A stretch of 64,000 nt of DNA, from contig NZ_JIAL01000001.1 in assembly GCF_000688455.1 (NCBI RefSeq), forward strand, positions 1,395,001-1,459,000, written 5' to 3'. Positions 26,410 through 35,798 of the stretch are shown here, one piece after another (the stretch's first letter is position 1; the number at the start of each line of letters is the position of its first letter). The stretch is from Pseudacidobacterium ailaaui. GTDB lineage: Bacteria; Acidobacteriota; Terriglobia; Terriglobales; Acidobacteriaceae. A program made the translations under genes and the position numbers. Under the pieces are notes generated by a model. That model did no database searches. It was not told the DNA's origin and worked only from the letters and a program-made list of their open reading frames with translations.

Positions 26410-27554
26410 GCGCTTTGCTTCCCGGTTCCACCATCGGCATCCTGGGCGGAGGACAGCTCGGCCGGATGACGGCCATGGCCGCCCGTTCGCTTGGATATCG
26501 CGTCCAGGTCATGGACCCCGACCCCTCCTGCCCCGCACGTTTTGTGGTCGATGCCTGCTTTGAAGGCGCATGGGACGATGCACGCGCCGCCGCCGACCTG
26601 GCCCGCGGCTCCGACGTCGTCACGCTGGAAATTGAGCAAGTCTCTCTGGCTTGCCTTGAAGCTGCGGCAAAATTCGCCCCGGTGCGGCCGGGCAGGGAAA
26701 TGCTGCGCATCATCCAGGACCGCATTCTGCAGAAAACCTGGCTCTCGGAAAACGGCTTTCCTGTAGGCGAATTTCGCCCCATCCAGAGTGAAACAGATCT
26801 GCAAAACGCAGCCATCGCGCTGGGCGGACGGCTCTTTGTGAAAAGCGCGCGCGGCGGATACGATGGACGCAGCCAGGCCAAGATTGGTTTCGGCGAGAGC
26901 GCGCATTCCGGCCAGGCCGAAGTGGCTGAAACCTGGAAGCTGCTCGGAGAGCGTCCCGCCATTGCGGAAAAGGCGCTTGACCTCGACCGAGAGATCTCCG
27001 TCATGGTGGCCCGTGCCCCCAATGGAGAAACCAAGAGCTTTCCTGCGGCCACCAACCATCATGAGCGCCAGATTCTGGCCTGGAGCGTGATCCCTTCTTC
27101 GATTCCGGCGTCGCTGGAAGAGAAGGCGCAAAGGCTCGCCCGCAGCATCGCCGACAAAATGCACCTGGAAGGCATTCTCGCCGTCGAGATGTTTGTCACG
27201 CGCGATGACCGCCTGCTGGTCAATGAGCTTGCCCCGCGGCCCCACAACAGTTATCACGCCAGTGAGCGCGCCTGCGTCACCAGCCAGTTTGAGCAGATGG
27301 TGCGCGCCGTGTGTGACCTTCCATTGGGCGATACTTCTGTGGTTGTGCCGGCGGCCATTGTCAACCTGCTGGGCGATCTCTGGCTGGACCAGCAACCCCG
27401 CTTTGATCAGGCATTGCGCGTGCCGGGGGTGCGGCTGCATCTGTATGAAAAACACCAGCCGCGCAAGGGCCGCAAGATGGGCCACCTGTCCGCGGTAGGA
27501 AAGACCCCGGAAGAGGCCGTTCAGAGAGTGCTGGAGGCGAAGGACCTGCTGTAA
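26406..27554 (+). CDS. purK: 5-(carboxyamino)imidazole ribonucleotide synthase PurK
   Basis: This ATP-grasp ligase carboxylates AIR using bicarbonate and ATP, feeding PurE. The 382-residue length is normal. Features include the N-terminal GILGGGQLGRM, LFVKSARGGYDGRSQ in the ATP-binding region, EISVMVAR and the NELAPRPHNSYHAS motif near the active site. It is coupled to purE by a four-base overlap. Confidence 0.96.
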   Translation: MSALLPGSTIGILGGGQLGRMTAMAARSLGYRVQVMDPDPSCPARFVVDACFEGAWDDARAAADLARGSDVVTLEIEQVSLACLEAAAKFAPVRPGREMLRIIQDRILQKTWLSENGFPVGEFRPIQSETDLQNAAIALGGRLFVKSARGGYDGRSQAKIGFGESAHSGQAEVAETWKLLGERPAIAEKALDLDREISVMVARAPNGETKSFPAATNHHERQILAWSVIPSSIPASLEEKAQRLARSIADKMHLEGILAVEMFVTRDDRLLVNELAPRPHNSYHASERACVTSQFEQMVRAVCDLPLGDTSVVVPAAIVNLLGDLWLDQQPRFDQALRVPGVRLHLYEKHQPRKGRKMGHLSAVGKTPEEAVQRVLEAKDLL

Positions 27555-27591
27555 AGGCAGTGTCCTTCACCTCGCGCAAGGATGTCGGGAC

Positions 27592-28548
27592 CTACCCGAT
27601 GTCTTCGTTCCAGTTTTCGAGGTACTTCTTCACCTCTGCCATGAATTTGCCCGCGTCCGCCCCGTCAATAATGCGGTGGTCGAAGCCCAGCGTCAGGTGG
27701 ATCATGTGGCGGATGGCAATCGAATCGGTGCCGTCCTCATTCGTCACCACCGCAGGCTCCTTGAACAGGCCGCCGACACCGAGAATCGCACTCTCGGGCT
27801 GATTGATAATCGGAGTGCCAAACTGCTCACCAAAGATCCCGGGGTTGGTGATGGTGAAGGTGCCCGACCCGACCTCATCCGGCTTCAGCTTCTTGCTGCG
27901 GGCCCGCTCGGCCAGATCTGCAATGGCGCGGGCAATCCCCACAAAGCTGCGCTCCTCTGCCTGCTTAATTACGGGGACAATCAGGCCCCAGTCCAGAGCA
28001 ACGGCAATGCCCAGATTGATGTTCTGGTGGTAGCGGATGGCATCGCCCTCCATCGAAGCATTGATGATGGGCATCTTGCGCAGCGTGGCGACCACAGCGC
28101 GCGAGATAAACGGCATATACGTCAACTTGACACCATTGCGCTGCTCATACTTCGACTTCTCTTTCTCACGGATCTTCACGATGCGCGTAAAGTCGATCTT
28201 GAAGACCGTGTGCACGTGCGCATTGGTACGCTTGGAATCCACCATGCGCTGCGCAATGATGGACCTCATCCGGCTCATCGGCACCAGCTCGCCCGGAAGC
28301 GCCGAGGTGACAGGAGCAGCAGGAGCAGCGGCCTTTGCTGCCGCGGGCGGGGCCGGTGCAGCAGAAGCAGAAGCGGACGCAGGAGCAGCAGCAGGGGTCG
28401 CGGCAGCGCCGTGCTTCTCAAGAAAGCCGAGCACGTCGTCCTTCGTGATGCGTCCACCTGCACCGGTTCCTGGCACCTGGGCCAGATCAAGGTTGTTTTC
28501 CTTGGCGATCTTGCGGACCAGCGGGGAAGAGCGCGGCGTCTCCTTCAC
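27592..28548 (-). CDS. 2-oxoacid dehydrogenase E2, C-terminal part (frameshifted gene)
   Basis: This part carries the peripheral-subunit-binding domain (SSPLVRKIAKENNLDLAQVPG to DDVLGFLEKH), an Ala/Pro linker, and the acyltransferase domain with the catalytic HRIIDG. It transfers acyl groups from lipoyl domains to CoA. It opens at a GTG inside a linker, and its frame continues upstream as further Ala/Pro linker with no start, so it is not an independent gene. It belongs with the lipoyl-domain ORF at 28545-29246, the frames being separated by one base. It is a 2-oxoglutarate or branched-chain type E2; I cannot say which. Confidence 0.85.
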   Translation of the reverse strand: MKETPRSSPLVRKIAKENNLDLAQVPGTGAGGRITKDDVLGFLEKHGAAATPAAAPASASASAAPAPPAAAKAAAPAAPVTSALPGELVPMSRMRSIIAQRMVDSKRTNAHVHTVFKIDFTRIVKIREKEKSKYEQRNGVKLTYMPFISRAVVATLRKMPIINASMEGDAIRYHQNINLGIAVALDWGLIVPVIKQAEERSFVGIARAIADLAERARSKKLKPDEVGSGTFTITNPGIFGEQFGTPIINQPESAILGVGGLFKEPAVVTNEDGTDSIAIRHMIHLTLGFDHRIIDGADAGKFMAEVKKYLENWNEDIG

Positions 28549-29246
28549 CTCTGCAGATGCAGCCTGCGGAGCAGCAACCTCTGCCTTTGCCGGGGCCGGC
28601 GCCGCTGGGGCCGGGGCGGGCGCCGCCGGGCCGCTGCTCCCGCTTCTCCACCAATGACGCCGACAACGGTGTTGATCTGCACCGTCTGGCCTGCAGGGAC
28701 CTTGATTTCCGTCAGCACACCGGCAGCAGGCGATGGGATCTCGGCGTCCACTTTGTCCGTGGAAATCTCAAAGAGGGGCTCGTCACGCTGGACCGTATCG
28801 CCCACCTGCTTGAGCCACTTGGTGATGGTGCCCTCAAAAATAGACTCTCCCATCTGCGGCATGATGACGTCGGTCTTTGCCTGTCCGTTGCCCGGGGCCG
28901 CAGAAGCAGGCGCGCTGGCTGTGGTCTCCGGACGGGCCTCTGCCGCGGGTGAAGCCGCAGGTGCCTGGGTCGGCGCAGCTTCGTTCGGCGCAGACGCAGC
29001 GGGGGACCCGGCCTCATCAATCACCGCAACCACGGTATTGATCTGCACCGTGGTACCTTCGGCGACCTTGATCTCCTTCAGCACGCCCGCAGCCGGCGAG
29101 GGAATCTCGGCGTCCACCTTGTCGGTGGAAATTTCAAAGAGCGGCTCGTCGCGCTGGACGCTGTCTCCCGGCTTCTTCAGCCACTTGGTAATGGTGCCTT
29201 CAAAAATAGATTCGCCCATCTGGGGCATGATGACATCAGTCGGCAT
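28545..29246 (-). CDS. 2-oxoacid dehydrogenase E2, N-terminal part with two lipoyl domains (frameshifted gene)
   Basis: Two lipoyl domains lie at about residues 1-75 and 126-197. They differ at about 8 of 72 positions, which shows a recent duplication or gene conversion. The lipoylated lysines are Lys43 and Lys165 in STDKVDAEIPSPAAG. After residue 205 the sequence turns into an Arg-rich tail (ARRRPPRPQRRRPRQR) that is simply the GC-rich linker read in the wrong frame. One extra C in the run at 28628-28630 would restore a single ORF through to 27592. It clusters with lipB and lpd. Confidence 0.88.
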   Translation of the reverse strand: MPTDVIMPQMGESIFEGTITKWLKKPGDSVQRDEPLFEISTDKVDAEIPSPAAGVLKEIKVAEGTTVQINTVVAVIDEAGSPAASAPNEAAPTQAPAASPAAEARPETTASAPASAAPGNGQAKTDVIMPQMGESIFEGTITKWLKQVGDTVQRDEPLFEISTDKVDAEIPSPAAGVLTEIKVPAGQTVQINTVVGVIGGEAGAAARRRPPRPQRRRPRQRQRLLLRRLHLQR

Positions 29247-29334
29247 CGGTTCCCTTTCCCTGTTTCATGCGCAAATATGGATTATAAATTCGGCAATCTG
29301 GCCGCGAAGTCCTGTGCTGACCAAACCTTTTAGT

Positions 29335-30120
29335 TTACGCGAAATGCGTTTCCTTCTCACCTGTGAGATGCTTCAGCTGCTTCGGAAAGGAGAGCGGCGT
29401 GTCCTGTGCAGGGCTGGCTGCGGGCGAGGGCAAAAGATCTTCCAGGGATTCCAGCCACAGGACCTGCTGTTCAAACACCTGCCCGAAATACCGGGCGACG
29501 GCATGCATCACACGTTCCATCGACGGTGCCGTGGCCGCCTCCAGCTCCATGCTGGTCACCTCACGGTCGGCAATCCCGCACGGGACGATTAGGTTGAAGT
29601 CCCGCAGGTCGGTCGTCACATTCAGCGCAAAGCCATGCGAGGTGATCCCGCGCGAAATATGCACTCCAATGGCAGCAATTTTCTTCTCCAGCACGGACCC
29701 GCCCGCCAGCGTCCAGACGCCGGTGCGGCCCGCAATGCGCTGCGTCGGAATGCCAAAATCGCCGCAGGCGCGGATCAGCACCTCTTCCACCTTGCGCACA
29801 TATTCCACTGCGCCCAGACGCGGCGAGAAGCTGCGCAAATCAAAGATGGGATAGCCGACAAGCTGCCCCGGCCCGTGATAGGTCACATCGCCGCCGCGGT
29901 TGATCTCGTGCAGCTCTACCCCGCGCTTTGCCAGAAACTCATCGCTTGCCAGAATGTTTGCCCGGCTGGAGTTGCGCCCCAGCGTCAGCACCGGAGGATG
30001 TTCCAGCAACAGAAGCACATTCCCGGTGCGCTGCTGGTGCCGCAGTTCCACCAGCGTCTTCTGCAACGCAAGCCCGGTTGCGTAATCGAGGCGGCCGAGA
30101 TCGAGGACAGAGAGGACCAT
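29335..30120 (-). CDS. lipB: Octanoyl-ACP:protein N-octanoyltransferase LipB
   Basis: LipB transfers octanoyl groups from acyl-carrier protein to lipoyl domains. Motifs: RGGDVTYHGPGQLVGYP, Lys147 in KKIAAIGVHISRGITSHGFALN and Cys181 in LIVPCGIADREVTS, the two catalytic residues. The 261-residue length includes a 35-residue tail past the usual end. It lies between the lpd and E2 genes, so the enzyme that modifies E2 is made beside it. LipA is not in the window. Confidence 0.94.
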   Translation of the reverse strand: MVLSVLDLGRLDYATGLALQKTLVELRHQQRTGNVLLLLEHPPVLTLGRNSSRANILASDEFLAKRGVELHEINRGGDVTYHGPGQLVGYPIFDLRSFSPRLGAVEYVRKVEEVLIRACGDFGIPTQRIAGRTGVWTLAGGSVLEKKIAAIGVHISRGITSHGFALNVTTDLRDFNLIVPCGIADREVTSMELEAATAPSMERVMHAVARYFGQVFEQQVLWLESLEDLLPSPAASPAQDTPLSFPKQLKHLTGEKETHFA

Positions 30121-30144
30121 GACTTCTTCTCAATGTGGGAGCTC

Positions 30145-30202
30145 TGAAACGGAAAGAGCAGTGAACATCACTCCGGCCGTGAGGTCCGCGCTTTCCGTTT
30201 CA
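30145..30202. repeat. Inverted repeat between lpd and lipB
   Basis: TGAAACGGAAAG (30145-30156) and CTTTCCGTTTCA (30191-30202) are perfect 12-bp inverted copies, 34 bases apart. In the lpd-lipB transcript they would form a hairpin directly before the lipB ribosome site. A second GC-rich inverted repeat (30210-30217 and 30228-30235) follows. No U-run is present on the minus strand. Confidence 0.6.
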
Positions 30203-30243
30203 AACCTTCGGCCCGGACCTTGACGCCTCCGGGCCCTTTCCCT

Positions 30244-31665
30244 TTAAACGTTGATGGCCATGCCCTCCACACTCCCGAAGGCGTCCAGCATGGCCTCTGA
30301 CAGTGTTGGGTGCGCGTGGATGACATACATCATCTCTTCGACCGTGGCCTCCAGCTCCATGGCTGTGACGGCTTCGGCAATCAGCTCCGTGGCCTGCGGA
30401 CCGATGATGTGCACGCCCAGGACCTCGCCGTACTTCGCATCGCTGACGATCTTGATAAAGCCCTCATGCGAATTGACAATGGTGGCCTTTGAGTTGCCCG
30501 TAAAAGGAAACTTGCCCACTTTGAGGTTCAGGCCCTTCTCTTTGGCCTGCGCCTCGGTCAGTCCGACGCTGCCAATCTGGGGTTCGGTGTAGGTGCAGGC
30601 CGGAATGCGCTGACGCTTGATGGGCCGCGCATATTTTCCTGCCACCTTCGCCGCCACCACCATTCCCGCCATCGCACCTACATGCGCAAGCTGGGGCAGT
30701 CCGGCCACGATGTCGCCAATCGCATAGACACCCGGCTCATCGGTCTGCATCCATTCATTGGTTTTGATAAACCCGCGCTCTGGCGCAATCTTGGTCTTTT
30801 CCAGCCCAATCTTTTCCGTCCGTGGAGCTCGTCCGACGGCCACCAGAACCTTTTCTGCCTCCTTGACCACCTGCTTGCCGTCCGAGGCCGTAAAGGTCAC
30901 CTTGACGCCGGACTTTGTCTTCTCGACCTTCTCCACCTTTGCGCCTGTGTGCGTATCAATGCCGCGCTTGCGGAAGGCGCGCGCCAGTTCCTTGCTGATC
31001 TCCTCGTCCTCTGCCGGGACCAGACGCGGCAGATATTCCACCAGCGTGATCTCAGACCCAAAGCTGCGGAAGATCGAGGCAAATTCCACGCCGACAGCGC
31101 CGGCACCAATCACAATGAGCGATTTCGGGACCTGCGGCAGCGAAAGGATCTCAATGTTGGTCAGGATTTTGTCGTCCGCCTGAAGCCCAGGAAGCATCTT
31201 TGCATCCGACCCTGTCGCCAGCACCACGTTCTTGGTCTTTACCGTCGAGGTCTTTCCTGCAGCGTCCTTCACCTCAATCGAATGCACGCCATCCTTTGCC
31301 GGTCCGGTCAGACTGCCGAAGCCAGGGACCACCGTCACCTTGTTCTTCCGCATGAGGAAGTCGAGTCCCTTGGTGTGTTTGGCGATGATCTGGTTCTTGC
31401 GCTCCAGCACCGTCTTCCAGTTGATCTTCGCCTCGCCCTGGATCTCAATGCCATAGTCTTTGCCATGTTTCAGGTGGTCGAAGATTTCGGCATCAAAGAG
31501 CAGCGCCTTGGTCGGAATGCAGCCTACATGCAGGCAGGTGCCCCCGAGCTTGTCTGTTGCCTCAATGAGGGCGGTCTTCAAACCGAACTGTCCGGCGCGG
31601 ATGGCACAGGTATACCCCGCCGGTCCTCCGCCGATAATTGCAATGTCATAAATGGTTTCTGCCAA
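30244..31665 (-). CDS. lpd: Dihydrolipoyl dehydrogenase (E3)
   Basis: This FAD enzyme reoxidises dihydrolipoyl groups of E2 with NAD+. It has 473 residues. The N-terminal FAD motif GGGPAGYTCAIRAGQ is followed by the redox disulfide Cys44/Cys49 in GGTCLHVGCIPTKALL. The NAD-binding motif GAGAVGVEFAS lies in the middle, and the catalytic HAHPTLSEA is near the C terminus. It lies upstream of lipB and E2 on the same strand, a lipoate-complex cluster. Confidence 0.95.
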   Translation of the reverse strand: MAETIYDIAIIGGGPAGYTCAIRAGQFGLKTALIEATDKLGGTCLHVGCIPTKALLFDAEIFDHLKHGKDYGIEIQGEAKINWKTVLERKNQIIAKHTKGLDFLMRKNKVTVVPGFGSLTGPAKDGVHSIEVKDAAGKTSTVKTKNVVLATGSDAKMLPGLQADDKILTNIEILSLPQVPKSLIVIGAGAVGVEFASIFRSFGSEITLVEYLPRLVPAEDEEISKELARAFRKRGIDTHTGAKVEKVEKTKSGVKVTFTASDGKQVVKEAEKVLVAVGRAPRTEKIGLEKTKIAPERGFIKTNEWMQTDEPGVYAIGDIVAGLPQLAHVGAMAGMVVAAKVAGKYARPIKRQRIPACTYTEPQIGSVGLTEAQAKEKGLNLKVGKFPFTGNSKATIVNSHEGFIKIVSDAKYGEVLGVHIIGPQATELIAEAVTAMELEATVEEMMYVIHAHPTLSEAMLDAFGSVEGMAINV

Positions 31666-31852
31666 GGGATGCTCCGTTCAAAAAGTGGAATCGGGTATGC
31701 AGGCGCACAAAACAGCGCCGAACTATTGATTCTATGCGAGAGCAAACGATTCATGCGAGTGGAGGGCGGGCTTTCCCGCTTGCCAGCCAGGCCGCTGCGG
31801 CCGTCCCTGCGCGGCCGAGGAACGCTGGCCGGGTCGTTACAATAGGAATGTC

Positions 31853-33790
31853 ATGCTGCAACTTGCCGGCGCAGGCAAACGCTTTGGGCCAAAACTCCTT
31901 TTTGAAAACGCCAACTGGCTGATTACCCAGAACGAGCGCACGGCACTTGTTGGTGCCAACGGCACGGGGAAATCCACCCTGCTGAAGGTCCTGGCCGGAC
32001 TGGATTCGCTCGACGATGGCAGCCTGAACCGCACCCGCGGCATGAGCATCGGCTATCTGCCGCAGGACGGCCTGGCTCTTTCCGGACGCACTGTTTTTGA
32101 AGAGTGCCTCTCGGTCTTTGAAGAACTTCGCGGCATGGAAGAGGAGCTGCACAGGCTCTCCGGCTCTCTGGCGGAACTCGACCCGGAGAGCAGCGCATAC
32201 GCGGCGGCCGCTGAACGCTACTCCAACCTGAATGCGCGCTTCCATGCGCATGACGGCTATGCGCTCGACGCGCAGGTAGGCACCGTGCTCACCGGCCTGG
32301 GCTTCAGCAAGACGGACTGGACGCGGCGGACAGAAGAATTTTCCGGCGGGTGGCAGATGCGCATTGCACTGGCGAAGCTGCTGCTGCAAAAACCGGACCT
32401 GCTGCTGCTCGACGAACCGACGAACCATCTTGATCTGGAGACCCGCAACTGGCTCGAAGAATATCTGCGTGCGTATCCCAATGGCTTTGTCCTCATTTCG
32501 CATGACCGCTACTTTCTCGACGTCACCGTGAACAAAATCGTCGAAATCTGGAACAAGGGCCTCCACTTCTACTCCGGCAACTACGAGAAATATCTGCAAC
32601 AGAAAGCCGAGCGGCGCGCCCAGCTGGAAGCTGCCTACCGCAACCAGCGCGAGCACATTGAGCACCTGGAGGCCTTCATCAACCGCTTTCGCTATCAGGC
32701 AACCAAGGCAAAGCAGGTCCAAAGCCGCATCAAGGAACTGGAAAGAATCGAGCGCATTGAGGTCCCGCAGGAAGAGCAGACCATCCACTTCCATTTTCCG
32801 CAGCCTGCGCCTTCAGGACGCACGGTGGTGGAAGTCTCTGGCCTCGCGAAAAGCTACGGAGAAAAGCAGGTCCTCACCGATGTGGGCTTTACCATCGAAC
32901 GCGGCGACCGCGTGGCCCTCGTCGGCGCAAATGGTGCGGGCAAGTCCACGCTCATCCGCATGTTGTCCGGCCAGGAACCGCCCTCGTCAGGGCTCCTCAG
33001 GCTGGGGCACAACGTCATTGCCGACTATTTCGCACAGGACCAGTACAAGGTGCTTGACCCGGCAGCGCGCATGATCGACGACATTGGCCGTGTGGCCCCG
33101 CGCGTTCCCGAAACCGATTTGCGCAGCCTGCTCGGCTGCTTTCTCTTCTCCGGCGATGACGTCTTCAAACCGCTCGGCGTCCTTTCCGGCGGCGAGCGCA
33201 ACCGCTACGCCCTGGCCCGCATCCTGGTCGGCCCGGCCAATTTCCTTCTGCTGGACGAACCGACAAACCACCTTGATCTGCGCGCCAAAGACGTCCTTCT
33301 CGACGCCGTCAGCAGGTTCACCGGTACCGTCGTCTTCGTCTCCCACGACCGCTACTTTATCGACAAGCTGGCCACACGCATCTTCGAGGTCGAAGGCGGA
33401 CATGTGCATGTCTATCCGGGCAATTACGAGGACTACCTGTGGCGGAAGCAGAGCACTGTCCAGACAGAAGCGCCTGTGGCGGCGCTCCCCGCCTCATCTC
33501 CAGCCGCACCTGCATCGGGGCCGCCGGCGCCGGCGACGCAGGAAAAATCCCGCCGCCTGAACCCGATCCGCCTGCGCCAGATGCAGGAACGGCTTTCCTT
33601 CGTCGAAGAAGAAATTCCGCGCCTCGAAGCGGCCATTGCCGATACCGAGCAGGCCCTGGCAACGTTTGTCAGCGTGGAGGAAACCCACCGACTCACAGCG
33701 CAGCTTGAGGACCTGCGCAACCAGCACAAGCGACTTACAGCGGAGTGGGAAGAGCTGATGCTCCAGCTGGAAGAGCAGGCCGTCATCTGA
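31853..33790 (+). CDS. ABC-F family ATPase (Uup/YheS-like)
   Basis: A soluble protein of 645 residues with two ATP-binding cassettes and no membrane segments, typical of ABC-F proteins that act on the ribosome. Walker A motifs are GANGTGKST at residues 34-42 and GANGAGKST at about 357-365. The signatures [15 protein letters not shown] and [15 protein letters not shown] are followed by [11 protein letters not shown] in both cassettes. The linker between cassettes is Arg/Lys-rich, and the last 80 residues form a coiled coil. Its ribosomal role is inferred from the family. Confidence 0.9.
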   Translation: MLQLAGAGKRFGPKLLFENANWLITQNERTALVGANGTGKSTLLKVLAGLDSLDDGSLNRTRGMSIGYLPQDGLALSGRTVFEECLSVFEELRGMEEELHRLSGSLAELDPESSAYAAAAERYSNLNARFHAHDGYALDAQVGTVLTGLGFSKTDWTRRTEEFSGGWQMRIALAKLLLQKPDLLLLDEPTNHLDLETRNWLEEYLRAYPNGFVLISHDRYFLDVTVNKIVEIWNKGLHFYSGNYEKYLQQKAERRAQLEAAYRNQREHIEHLEAFINRFRYQATKAKQVQSRIKELERIERIEVPQEEQTIHFHFPQPAPSGRTVVEVSGLAKSYGEKQVLTDVGFTIERGDRVALVGANGAGKSTLIRMLSGQEPPSSGLLRLGHNVIADYFAQDQYKVLDPAARMIDDIGRVAPRVPETDLRSLLGCFLFSGDDVFKPLGVLSGGERNRYALARILVGPANFLLLDEPTNHLDLRAKDVLLDAVSRFTGTVVFVSHDRYFIDKLATRIFEVEGGHVHVYPGNYEDYLWRKQSTVQTEAPVAALPASSPAAPASGPPAPATQEKSRRLNPIRLRQMQERLSFVEEEIPRLEAAIADTEQALATFVSVEETHRLTAQLEDLRNQHKRLTAEWEELMLQLEEQAVI

Positions 33791-33791
33791 C

Positions 33792-34433
33792 TTACGCCCG
33801 TCTGCGCCAGAGACCCATCATCTGAAGGGCCAGCACCAGCAGCGCGCACCCGGCAAACACCATCACCCAGGGCAGATGCCGCTTCTCGACGGTCTGATAT
33901 GCAATCCCGTGCGCCAGGGTCAGCGCAAAAGCACAATAGGCCCACCGCTGGAGCGACTTCCATCGCCGCGTGCCCAGCAACCGCAGCGAAAGGTCATTGG
34001 ACAGCACAAGCAGCAGGAGAAAGAGCAGGGCCGCAGCCAGCCCTGTGTAATTGGCAAATCCAAAGAGCGTCTTCTGCACGGCAGGCGGATGCAATCTGCG
34101 GAAGAAATACATCCACATGCGCCCGCGCAGATGCACCGTAAGGCCGATGGCCGTGTGCCCAAGGGCCAGCAGACCGGCCCAGATGCCCACGTCGCGGCGC
34201 AGGTCAAAGCTCACCGGATTCGCCCTTCTCCGCAGCACATTCCAGGGCCCCAGCGCCAGCGAGGCCGCAAGAAACACCATCGCCGCATAGGCCGTGGCCA
34301 GGCTCAGGCGATGACGAAGGTCCGGCGGAGGCGTCGCTGCATACGCGATGGCCGCAATCGCAAAGGCCGTAAAGGCCAGCAGCAGGTGCCTGCGCCAGCG
34401 TCGCCTCCAGTACACCTTCATCCGGCCACCCAC
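33792..34433 (-). CDS. msrQ: MsrQ-like heme membrane protein (ferric reductase-type)
   Basis: This 213-residue protein has about six membrane segments. Candidate heme-binding histidines lie in LALGHTAIGLTVHLRG and in ALTLAHGIAYQ, and WKSLQRWAYCAF resembles the family pattern. In MsrPQ, MsrQ passes electrons to the periplasmic methionine sulfoxide reductase MsrP. No msrP gene is adjacent here. The first 16 bases overlap the end of the neighbouring glycosyltransferase-like gene. Confidence 0.78.
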   Translation of the reverse strand: MGGRMKVYWRRRWRRHLLLAFTAFAIAAIAYAATPPPDLRHRLSLATAYAAMVFLAASLALGPWNVLRRRANPVSFDLRRDVGIWAGLLALGHTAIGLTVHLRGRMWMYFFRRLHPPAVQKTLFGFANYTGLAAALLFLLLLVLSNDLSLRLLGTRRWKSLQRWAYCAFALTLAHGIAYQTVEKRHLPWVMVFAGCALLVLALQMMGLWRRRA

Positions 34434-35725
34434 CGCACGCGCCAGCTCTTTTCTGCGGAGTGGAAAAGATACACGGCGAAGATGGTCATCAGCGGCTCCA
34501 GTGGATGCCGGAATCGCGCGTGCACCGTCACCAGGTAGTAGACCAGCGGCAGCAGGACAAAGGCCCAGGTAAACAAACCGGCCGCCGGAACACCTCGCTT
34601 CAGCGCCAGCGCCAGTCCCAAAAGCCCCACAATACTCGTGAACTGGAAGTTCAGCAGGCGGCCATATTCATCCAGTGGCCCTTCATCAAAAGGATGTGGC
34701 ACCCCGAACCAGAAAAAGTACAGCCTCCGCAGGCAGAGGTTGAGAAAATGCACTGGGTCTTTGCGGATGTAGGCCTTCGCCAGCTCGCCGCGCCACTTTG
34801 CATACGCCAGCTCTCCCATGTGCCGGTAATGTTCCAGCTCGATGGGGTCCTGCGCCGGATGGTCGTATGCCATGAGCAGCCCAGTGGACTGCGGTCCATT
34901 GCCCAGGTAGAACTCCACGCCAAAGTTCCCGCGCATGGGAATGAAGTGATGAAAGGCGCGCCAGTTGCGGTAGGTCCAGGGAGCGATGCAGGCCAGAAAC
35001 ACCACTGTGGCCAGCATTGCATTTGCAAACTGTGCCCCAGGCCCTCCGCGCTGGTTCCTGTATCCAGCCACAATCCAGGCCCCATTGACGGGAAGAAACA
35101 GCAGCAACGATGGGTTGCTGAGCGCAATCAGCCCCCAAAGCAGCGCAAAGAGCAGCCATCGCCGCGTACTGGCTGCTGTCGCGGCCTCCTCCGGGGTCCC
35201 GCCAATGTTCCGCATCCGGAGCGACAGCGTCAGCACCCAGGCAAACAGAAAGGCCGTCAGCGTCATCTCCCAGATCCACTTCACCGCGTACTGCATCGCC
35301 GCCGGATACAGCGCCCAGAGCCAGGCCGACCAGCGCGTCACGCTTAGATTATTGAAGCAGCGCGCCGCAATCTCCCACACAAAGCGCACCATCAGCGCGT
35401 TCAGCAGGCAGTTGAGGGCAAGCAACACAAACGCCGACCGTGCCGTATAAATGCCAAACAGTTTGAAAACCGCCGCGATGATCAGGGGGTAAGCCGGACC
35501 GACCCAGGTCGTCGGCCCCGTGTGGCCGTGGAAAGGATCAGCAAAACCGTACCCGGTGACCAGGGCGCGGCCAATGCGGCCCATCTCCCACCCGAAGCTG
35601 AAGTGGTCCAGATAGGGACGGATGCGGTACATGTGCGCCAGAACCACATAGGCCAACCGCACCGCGAGCGCTACCCAAAAGAGACGGGAGGGCGCTGAAT
35701 CAGGTCTTTTTTGCCGGGAAATCAC
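34418..35725 (-). CDS. GT39-like membrane glycosyltransferase
   Basis: This 435-residue polytopic protein has about ten membrane segments. The N-terminal YVVLAHMYRIRPYLDHFSFGWE is acidic enough to carry the catalytic Asp expected in lipid-linked sugar transferases (ArnT/PMT-like). The C-terminal HARFRHPLEPLMTIFAVY is typical of this family. It would act at the inner membrane using a polyprenyl-phosphate sugar. Donor and acceptor are unknown. Confidence 0.75.
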   Translation of the reverse strand: MISRQKRPDSAPSRLFWVALAVRLAYVVLAHMYRIRPYLDHFSFGWEMGRIGRALVTGYGFADPFHGHTGPTTWVGPAYPLIIAAVFKLFGIYTARSAFVLLALNCLLNALMVRFVWEIAARCFNNLSVTRWSAWLWALYPAAMQYAVKWIWEMTLTAFLFAWVLTLSLRMRNIGGTPEEAATAASTRRWLLFALLWGLIALSNPSLLLFLPVNGAWIVAGYRNQRGGPGAQFANAMLATVVFLACIAPWTYRNWRAFHHFIPMRGNFGVEFYLGNGPQSTGLLMAYDHPAQDPIELEHYRHMGELAYAKWRGELAKAYIRKDPVHFLNLCLRRLYFFWFGVPHPFDEGPLDEYGRLLNFQFTSIVGLLGLALALKRGVPAAGLFTWAFVLLPLVYYLVTVHARFRHPLEPLMTIFAVYLFHSAEKSWRVRWVAG

Positions 35726-35748
35726 TGCTCAAAATTGTAAATAATGGT

Positions 35749-35779
35749 TTGACCCTGACGCTGCGTCATCCCTGACCAT
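35749..35779 (+). promoter_or_regulatory. MerR-type promoter/operator of the TipA-like regulator
   Basis: TTGACC (35749-35754) is separated by 19 bases from GACCAT (35774-35779). The over-long spacer carries the perfect 13-bp palindrome TGACGCTGCGTCA (35756-35768). A 19-base spacer with dyad symmetry is the hallmark of promoters untwisted by MerR proteins, so the gene just downstream is probably autoregulated. Confidence 0.65.
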
Positions 35780-35798
35780 CCTTTCTGGAGACAGTTTT

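Noticed and set aside
27592-29246. Two genuine separate genes, a lipoyl protein and an E2 core
   Set aside because: The tail of the first and the linker upstream of the second are the same linker in two frames, so a single split gene is the simpler reading.
27676-29592. Long plus-strand open frame of about 640 codons opposite the E2 and lipB genes
   Set aside because: It is an antisense shadow of GC-rich coding sequence; the minus strand carries the lipoyl, catalytic and LipB motifs.
30207-30240. GC-rich hairpin as a terminator for lpd
   Set aside because: It has no U-run on the minus strand; T-rich sequence follows only on the plus strand, where no gene ends.
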